DNA of 10,254 bases from Calditrichota bacterium (GTDB taxonomy: Bacteria; Zhuqueibacterota; Zhuqueibacteria; Residuimicrobiales; Krinioviventaceae), in assembly GCA_003818595.1 (NCBI GenBank), contig RPQV01000075.1, forward strand, positions 1-10,254, in the 5' to 3' direction. The position numbers and the translations under genes were made by a program. Shown in pieces: positions 5,523 through 10,254 of this stretch (the first letter of the stretch is position 1; every line of letters starts with the position of its first letter). The notes under the pieces were generated by a model. It ran no database searches. It was not told the origin of the DNA and saw only the letters and a list, made by a program, of their open reading frames with translations.

Positions 5523-7913
5523 TCAGAATTCCAAGGTCACGCCTCCGACCGGCAGGGTTTGATACTGATAAACTTTGGTGATCGATCCATCATTGTTATA
5601 TTGGTAGTTCCAGATATTGTCACGGTTGTAGATATTCACCACATCAAAAAAAACAACCATAGACCACGAGTTGAATAGAAATCGTCGGTCGAGGCGGATA
5701 TCCAGACGATGATAAGGGGGATAACGGAGCGAATTCAATCGCGCGGTCTCTTGAACTATCCATCGCTGCAATTCAGGATGATAAACAGGTTCAGTATAAG
5801 GCCGTCCGCCCAGATAACGCCACTTGAGTGACACCTCGAATTCGTCAGCCGGCATGACGGGGAGCCAGGATAAAATTCTGTACCATAATTGCTGCTTCAT
5901 CTTTTGATACCATGACGCTTCGTAAGCGCGATATTTATATCCGCCGATGAACGTGAAAACGTGTCGATAATCAAAATCCGACGGGTAGTAGATCTGCCAA
6001 CGGGGATCATTGGTTTCGGCCTGCGAATAGGCGTAGCTGACGATCGTTGAAAAACGGTTGGTCAGTTTTTTTTGAAAAAATGTCTCAATACCGCGTGATT
6101 CCCCCTTGCCGGCATTGTTATATCGCCCACGATCATCATCAAATGGATCAGGGGTCGTCGCCTTGAGTCTAACCGGAACATTCCGGTAGGTTTTCTGATA
6201 AACTTCAACCGTTAATTTCACATCATCACGGAAGAGATGCTCGATGCCAAAAACAAAATGATCGGCGTATTTGTGCTGCAGCCGATTGTTGTCCGGATGC
6301 GAAATCAATTCAATGGGATAGGGTGATTGAAAATGTCGTCCGAATGCGAAATTCAGATCTGTCCGCTCGGTCGCAGCCCAGGAAAAACCCCATCGCGGAC
6401 TCCAAGAATGAAATTTCGTATACTCAAAATAATCACCTCGCAATCCGGCAGTCGCGCGAATTCGACCAGACAATTGCCATGAAGCTTGGGCGTAGACGGA
6501 CGCTTTGTTGGAGCGAATAGTGTTATAAACCTCATATTCGGGCACAACCCGGAAGATATCGATGATCGAGTCGGGTATGGCGCCATCCTCAGCGTATACG
6601 AACACGGTATCCGCATCACTCCAGACATCAAATTTGCTGTGCACGCGTTTCAAGGCCGCACCGAAATCCATTTCTAATCCCCTGGAAGCCTGGAACACGA
6701 CATCCGATTTTAAGGTGTACTCATTTTCGCTGGAGTGATTGTCAAAATACACCTTTCTGCCGGGTAAGCGATAGACATCAACGAAATAGGCATTTTGAAC
6801 AGCCGAGAGCGTGGTGTTTGAATAAAGCTTTTTTGACCAAAAAGTACGCAAGGTAGCGCCGCCAATATATTGTTCGTTATGGGTATCGACATTCTCAGCG
6901 CCTCTGCCGTAGCCGGCTTTATCACCGCCTTCAATATTAATCTTGTCTTGTCCGGCAACCAGATTGAGAGCCAACGAATTCGCATCATTTAATTGATAAT
7001 ACAGCTTGCCCTGCATGTTCTGATATCGTGGTACAGCGGTCAAGCCGGTCGATGAGATGATGAGGTCAAGATAGCTTTTTCGTGCGGACAACATGAAGCT
7101 TCCGGCTTTAGAAACTGGTCCCTCGGCCAGAGCTCCAATGCCTGCCATTCCCAGGCTCCCTTCCCAGCGAAAGCCTTCATCAGAGCCGGTTCGCAAAGAA
7201 ATGTCCATGACTGAAGAAGCGCGATCGCCGAAACGTGCCGAAAATGCACCTGCATAAAAATCAACATTGCGCACCATATAGCTGTTCAGCAAATTGATCG
7301 GACCTCCCCCTGCGCCCTGAATCGCAAAATGATTGGGATTGGGAATCTCGATATTATCCATGATGAATAAATTTTCACCAGGGTAACCGCCGCGGGTGAT
7401 GATTTCATTCAACTGATCACTCCCCGAGACTACCGAAGGAAGCGCCTGCATCGCTCTTTGGATATCGACCAAATCGCCCGGACTTCTACGGATCTCCTCA
7501 AAATTCATCGAACGGGTACTGACGACAGCTTCCTTGGCTTTTTCAAAATAGCCGGCTTGGACTTCAATCGCCTCTCCTTCCAGCACCGCGCGCTTCATTG
7601 ACACGCTGACAACGGTCGCTCGGTTGGGATTGATGATGACATTGTTCTTTTTGACGGTCGCATAACCGAGATAACGGATTTCAATGTTGTAGCTTCCCGG
7701 CGTGAGATTTTCGATAATAAAATGGCCTTCATCATCCGATGCTGCGCCCTGTTCAGTACCGACGACCAAAATATTGGCGCCGATCAAAGACTCGAGAGAC
7801 TGCTGGTCGACAACTGTTCCGGTAATTCTTCCTGACGCAGCGAAAAGTATCTGAGAGAACGACAGAATATGCAGAATAAGGATGTTGAATATTTTACAAG
7901 TATTTTTGTTCAT
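5523..7913 (-). CDS. TonB-dependent outer-membrane receptor with N-terminal carboxypeptidase-regulatory-like domain
   Basis: This 796-residue protein would import an unknown ligand across the outer membrane using energy from TonB-ExbBD. It has a signal peptide (about 1-26). A carboxypeptidase D regulatory-like beta-sandwich follows (about 28-108; GRITGTVVD, then LIGANILV, DDEGHFIIENLTPGSY and YLGY). The plug domain is at about 130-243 (RSPGDLVDIQRAMQALPSV, ITRGGYPGENLFIMDNIEIP, FSARFGDRASSVMDISLRTG). The rest is a barrel rich in aromatic strands ending in GVTLEF, with C-terminal Phe. This domain order is characteristic of receptors in Bacteroidota and related phyla. The length is in the normal range and the frame is intact. 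No SusD-like or siderophore gene is adjacent, so the substrate is unknown; iron or heme is a guess based only on the neighbouring cytochromes. AGAGGA lies 5 bases before the ATG. The stop is 18 bp from the stop of the converging porin-cytochrome. Confidence 0.92.
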   Translation of the reverse strand: MNKNTCKIFNILILHILSFSQILFAASGRITGTVVDQQSLESLIGANILVVGTEQGAASDDEGHFIIENLTPGSYNIEIRYLGYATVKKNNVIINPNRATVVSVSMKRAVLEGEAIEVQAGYFEKAKEAVVSTRSMNFEEIRRSPGDLVDIQRAMQALPSVVSGSDQLNEIITRGGYPGENLFIMDNIEIPNPNHFAIQGAGGGPINLLNSYMVRNVDFYAGAFSARFGDRASSVMDISLRTGSDEGFRWEGSLGMAGIGALAEGPVSKAGSFMLSARKSYLDLIISSTGLTAVPRYQNMQGKLYYQLNDANSLALNLVAGQDKINIEGGDKAGYGRGAENVDTHNEQYIGGATLRTFWSKKLYSNTTLSAVQNAYFVDVYRLPGRKVYFDNHSSENEYTLKSDVVFQASRGLEMDFGAALKRVHSKFDVWSDADTVFVYAEDGAIPDSIIDIFRVVPEYEVYNTIRSNKASVYAQASWQLSGRIRATAGLRGDYFEYTKFHSWSPRWGFSWAATERTDLNFAFGRHFQSPYPIELISHPDNNRLQHKYADHFVFGIEHLFRDDVKLTVEVYQKTYRNVPVRLKATTPDPFDDDRGRYNNAGKGESRGIETFFQKKLTNRFSTIVSYAYSQAETNDPRWQIYYPSDFDYRHVFTFIGGYKYRAYEASWYQKMKQQLWYRILSWLPVMPADEFEVSLKWRYLGGRPYTEPVYHPELQRWIVQETARLNSLRYPPYHRLDIRLDRRFLFNSWSMVVFFDVVNIYNRDNIWNYQYNNDGSITKVYQYQTLPVGGVTLEF

Positions 7914-7961
7914 TTAATTCCTCTGCTGGATTTTCAGAGTCTGACCATCAATCTTGATCAT
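7914..7961 (-). CDS. Possible 15-codon leader ORF abutting the receptor gene
   Basis: On the minus strand an ATG at 7961 opens a short frame encoding MIKIDGQTLKIQQRN. Its TAA stop (7916-7914) directly touches the ATG of the receptor gene and is in the same frame. No good Shine-Dalgarno precedes it. It could be a leader peptide that couples or tunes receptor translation, or a chance frame. The receptor's own Shine-Dalgarno lies inside its last codons. Confidence 0.15.
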   Translation of the reverse strand: MIKIDGQTLKIQQRN

Positions 7962-7986
7962 CGGCACTGTTTTTTTAATATTGTTT

Positions 7987-7992
7987 ATTGTA
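7987..7992 (-). promoter_or_regulatory. Candidate -10 box upstream of the receptor gene
   Basis: TACAAT on the minus strand differs from the consensus -10 by one base and lies in the AT-rich half of the 146-base gap between the receptor and the protease genes. No convincing -35 is present 16-18 bases upstream. The rest of the gap (7914-8059) shows no T-run terminator for the upstream protease gene. A 5-bp inverted repeat at 8031-8052 is too weak to call. Confidence 0.25.
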
Positions 7993-8059
7993 TTGTCATA
8001 TTCTTGTCTAATTAATAGCTAATAAGCAAGCTGGACGCGTAGAAAATTCCAGATGCAGC

Positions 8060-9145
8060 TCAACTCCTTGTTTTTTTTAAAGCGGCATGGATCATGAGAA
8101 ATTCAACAATATTTTCCATAGTGAGCAAACCGACGAGTTTTCCATTCCGCAATACCGGCATGATTTTGCAGCGACAAGACTGCAGCCGAGCCATGACGTT
8201 TTGGAGTGTCTCGGTAATTTCCGCAGTCAGAAAATAGGTGTCCATCACGACATTCACTTGAGCATCATTGCCGAAACGCGCCAATCCGTCCATCAGTTTC
8301 TTCCTTTCCAGAATACCCACAACGTTGCCATCCTCGATGACCGGGAAATCCTGTTGCGAACCCGCAAGAATCAACTGAACCGCTCGCTCCAATTGATCAT
8401 TCGGACGGAGACTTTGATAGCTGGTCATCATGGCGCTGCGGACCGGGATGCCATCGAAGACAAATTTCACTTTAGCCATTTGCGCTTCCTGCGCGGCGCC
8501 GATCCACACAAAAAAAGCGATGAAGAGCAGCATTGGATTTCCGAAAATTCCCAAAAGCCCAAATAATAGCGCCATTCCCTGACCGATCGACGCGGCAATT
8601 TGGGTGGCTTTAACATGATCCAACCGCATTGCCAAAAGCGCTCGCAATATTCTGCCGCCATCCATAGGGAATGCCGGCAATAAATTAAAGACGGCTAAAA
8701 ACACGTTGATGAGCAGCAGGCGTTCGAGAATCGAACCACTGGTGGTCGACAAACTGCTCAAAGGCTGCCACTGTTGGAAAAGCATCAAAATGACGAAAAG
8801 AACGATTGCAATGACGATATTAACCAGGGGACCGGCTATCGCAACCCATAGCTCTTCCTTTGGTTTATCAGGCATCTTTTCGAGGGAGGCGACACCGCCA
8901 ATCGGCAACAGCACAATATCGCGCGTTCGGATGTTGTATCGGGCTGCAGTCAGGGCGTGTCCAAATTCGTGCAGGACAACGCATAAAAAAATCAAGAGCA
9001 CAAAAAAGACACCCTGCAACATCACCGAAATGCTCTTGCTCTCAATCCAGTGCGAGGCAGCGATCCAGAAGATTAGCAACAAAAATGTCGCGTGGATATA
9101 AACCGGAATACCTTTAAATTGCGCAATTTTTAAAGACCATTTCAT
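8060..9145 (-). CDS. Site-2-type zinc metalloprotease (M50) with tandem CBS domains
   Basis: This 361-residue polytopic membrane protein belongs to the M50 family, which cuts substrates within the membrane, often to release regulators. HEFGH at residues 59-63 is the zinc-binding HExxH motif, and FPMDGGR (159-165) carries the aspartate (D162) third ligand. The hydrophobic segments (about 17-31, 43-66, 102-124, 141-156, 188-216) fit the six-helix core. The conserved loop PIGGVASLE (81-89) also matches the family. Two CBS domains (about 235-290 and 298-350) form a cytosolic module that binds adenine nucleotides in other proteins. This is the SpoIVFB/Rip3-like M50 subgroup with C-terminal CBS, and the length is usual for it. 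GGAG lies 7 bases before the ATG at 9145. No anti-sigma factor or other obvious substrate gene is adjacent, so its target is unknown. It is separated from both neighbours by more than 140 bases and probably has its own promoter. Confidence 0.92.
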   Translation of the reverse strand: MKWSLKIAQFKGIPVYIHATFLLLIFWIAASHWIESKSISVMLQGVFFVLLIFLCVVLHEFGHALTAARYNIRTRDIVLLPIGGVASLEKMPDKPKEELWVAIAGPLVNIVIAIVLFVILMLFQQWQPLSSLSTTSGSILERLLLINVFLAVFNLLPAFPMDGGRILRALLAMRLDHVKATQIAASIGQGMALLFGLLGIFGNPMLLFIAFFVWIGAAQEAQMAKVKFVFDGIPVRSAMMTSYQSLRPNDQLERAVQLILAGSQQDFPVIEDGNVVGILERKKLMDGLARFGNDAQVNVVMDTYFLTAEITETLQNVMARLQSCRCKIMPVLRNGKLVGLLTMENIVEFLMIHAALKKTRS

Positions 9146-9334
9146 ACTCGAACTCCATTTTCATTAAACCAACATCAACCCACCGGAACATATTCCAATC
9201 ACAGCCAGGCCGGTGCAATTATAAATGTCCCGCACAATGGAGGATTGTTGAATGGCACGGAAAATCAAAACTCAGCACAACGGAGACATTGATAGGCGAC
9301 GAACGAGGGAATCAATAATCAAGGTGATAAATCG
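9146..9334 (-). promoter_or_regulatory. Leader and promoter region of the protease gene
   Basis: This 189-base gap holds a perfect TATAAT on the minus strand (9223-9218), with no recognisable -35 at the usual distance, so the promoter call is tentative. Between it and the gene, ACCGG (9182-9186) and CCGGT (9210-9214) form a 5-bp inverted repeat enclosing GGAACATATTCC (9185-9196), itself a short inverted repeat. This might fold in the mRNA or bind a protein. A plus-strand frame with a Shine-Dalgarno also begins here at 9252. No terminator for the upstream kinase gene is visible. Confidence 0.3.
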
Positions 9335-9398
9335 TCATAGCGCTGTTATGGCTAAATTATCGAGGTCTGCTGCCGACCAAAATGGAACAGCGCCATGA
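9252..9398 (+). CDS. Possible small basic ORF, antisense to the kinase 3' end
   Basis: A 48-codon frame starts at ATG 9252, 8 bases after GGAGG (9239-9243), and ends with TGA at 9396-9398. The product (MARKIKTQHNGDIDRRRTRE at its start) is strongly basic with many Arg and Lys. The last 64 bases overlap the kinase gene on the other strand. I recognise no family. The strong Shine-Dalgarno is the only positive evidence, and no plus-strand promoter was found, so this may be chance. Confidence 0.15.
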   Translation: MARKIKTQHNGDIDRRRTRESIIKVINRHSAVMAKLSRSAADQNGTAP

Positions 9399-10237
9399 CG
9401 TTGGGCGACAAAAGCTGCGACGCGATTGGCAAAATCGGCGATGTCCGTCAATGAAGCCCCCTCCAAATACTTGACCAGCAGACCCGCAGCGAACGCATCA
9501 CCGGCTCCGGAAGTATCAATAGGTGTGATAAAATAACCTGGGTCCAATTCCTCGCGATCACCCGAGAAGAGCCAGCATCCCTGATCACCAAGTGTCAAGG
9601 CGATCAGTTTGAGCTGATAAGTATCTAAAAGATAGCGAAGAAAATCGCGGTCACTTTCATTGCGATTCAAGCCCTGCTTAAAAACTTGGCATTCTATGCG
9701 GTTCATGATCGCGATATCGGATAATTGAAGCGAGGCTTCGATCGTTTGCTGATGATAATTATCCCATTTTCGCAGATTCACATTAAAAACCTTGATTGCA
9801 TTTTTCGACGATTTCAGAAATTCCTGGACAGCTGAACGGGAGACTTCCGTTCGCTGTCCCAACAAGCCAAAGTAAATACCTTCGAGTTGAGGAGCAAATT
9901 CCTCCCAAGCGGAATCGATGCGGATATCATCAAAGGCGGACATTTCGGAACATATATAATTCGGGGTACCGTCTTTAGATAATTCAATTTTCACGGTCGC
10001 TGTCTGACGGAAAATGTCCGTCTGTACAAAGGTCGTATTGACCTGACGGCGATTGAGTTGTTCGATGATCTCTTGGCCCAGCGAGTCATCACCGATTCGA
10101 CTGAAGAGATAACTTTCATGCCCCATCAGCGCCGCATGAACTGAAAAATTGAGCGGTCCTCCTCCTGGATATTTTTGATCTTGATAGATATCCCACAGCG
10201 CTTCACCCAGACCGGCGACCTTATGCCTTGATGCCAT
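9335..10237 (-). CDS. PfkB-family carbohydrate kinase (fructokinase-like)
   Basis: This 300-residue protein would phosphorylate a sugar or related alcohol with ATP in the cytoplasm. GEALWDIY at residues 11-18 is typical of fructokinase-like members. GGGPLNFSVHAALMG (25-39) is PfkB signature 1, lining the sugar site. DTSGAGDAFAAGL (241-253) is signature 2 with the anion hole GAGD and the catalytic base D247. FNVNLR (151-156) corresponds to the usual D-x-N-x-R motif with Asn in place of Asp, a conservative change. Length is normal for the family. An in-frame TAA at 10243-10241 just upstream confirms that translation cannot begin farther out than the ATG at 10237. No Shine-Dalgarno is visible in the 17 bases before the window ends. 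Fructose is the best guess for substrate from the GEALWD and GGGPLNF motifs, but ribose, deoxygluconate or others cannot be excluded. No other sugar gene is nearby. Confidence 0.9.
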   Translation of the reverse strand: MASRHKVAGLGEALWDIYQDQKYPGGGPLNFSVHAALMGHESYLFSRIGDDSLGQEIIEQLNRRQVNTTFVQTDIFRQTATVKIELSKDGTPNYICSEMSAFDDIRIDSAWEEFAPQLEGIYFGLLGQRTEVSRSAVQEFLKSSKNAIKVFNVNLRKWDNYHQQTIEASLQLSDIAIMNRIECQVFKQGLNRNESDRDFLRYLLDTYQLKLIALTLGDQGCWLFSGDREELDPGYFITPIDTSGAGDAFAAGLLVKYLEGASLTDIADFANRVAAFVAQRHGAVPFWSAADLDNLAITAL

Positions 10238-10254
10238 ATATTAAGATGCCATTA

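Noticed and set aside
7968..7977. T-run on the plus strand as an intrinsic terminator
   Set aside because: No plus-strand gene lies upstream of it within 2.4 kb and no GC-rich stem precedes it.
8031..8052. CTGGA...TCCAG inverted repeat as a terminator for the protease gene
   Set aside because: The stem is only 5 bp and no T-run follows on the minus strand.
8087..8566. Plus-strand frame of 159 codons opposite the protease CBS region
   Set aside because: It is antisense to well-conserved CBS domains, and its His/Arg/Gln-rich sequence looks like a reverse-strand shadow.

Overview
This 10.25 kb window looks like chromosomal DNA of a Gram-negative bacterium, probably anaerobic or facultative. 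Two outer-membrane barrel proteins with C-terminal phenylalanine, a TonB-dependent receptor with an N-terminal carboxypeptidase-regulatory-like domain, and c-type cytochromes with Sec signals point to a diderm. The style of the receptor and of the PfkB kinase resembles the FCB group (Bacteroidota, Ignavibacteria, Calditrichota, KSB1-like lineages). That placement is inference from protein style; there is no rRNA or marker gene here.

Layout from left to right. Positions 1-321 (+) hold the 3' end of a coiled-coil protein with one membrane helix. Positions 318-2683 (-) encode a two-gene 2-oxoacid:ferredoxin oxidoreductase: a lone alpha subunit (promoter-proximal) followed by a beta-gamma fusion, with the two frames overlapping. 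A compact divergent promoter region (about 2684-2871) separates it from a rightward pair at 2872-5504 (+): a secreted pentaheme cytochrome c, then a monoheme cytochrome fused to an outer-membrane beta barrel. Converging on this pair with only 18 bp between stops is a large TonB-dependent receptor (5523-7913, -). Further right, also on the minus strand, are an M50 site-2-type membrane protease with two CBS domains (8060-9145) and a PfkB-family sugar kinase (9335-10237).

The most interesting part is the core at 318-5504. The oxidoreductase makes reduced ferredoxin in the cytoplasm. The divergent gene pair encodes exported heme proteins, one of them anchored in the outer membrane, which suggests a route for electrons across the periplasm and outer membrane. 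Whether the two halves are functionally coupled is not shown by the sequence; the shared divergent control region, with an 8-bp direct repeat beside each proposed promoter, is the only direct hint. The receptor, protease and kinase look like independent transcription units.

No RNA genes, CRISPR arrays, insertion sequences or convincing intrinsic terminators were seen. No gene-free stretch exceeds 300 bases; the largest gaps are 9146-9334, about 2684-2871 and 7914-8059, and each is described below.
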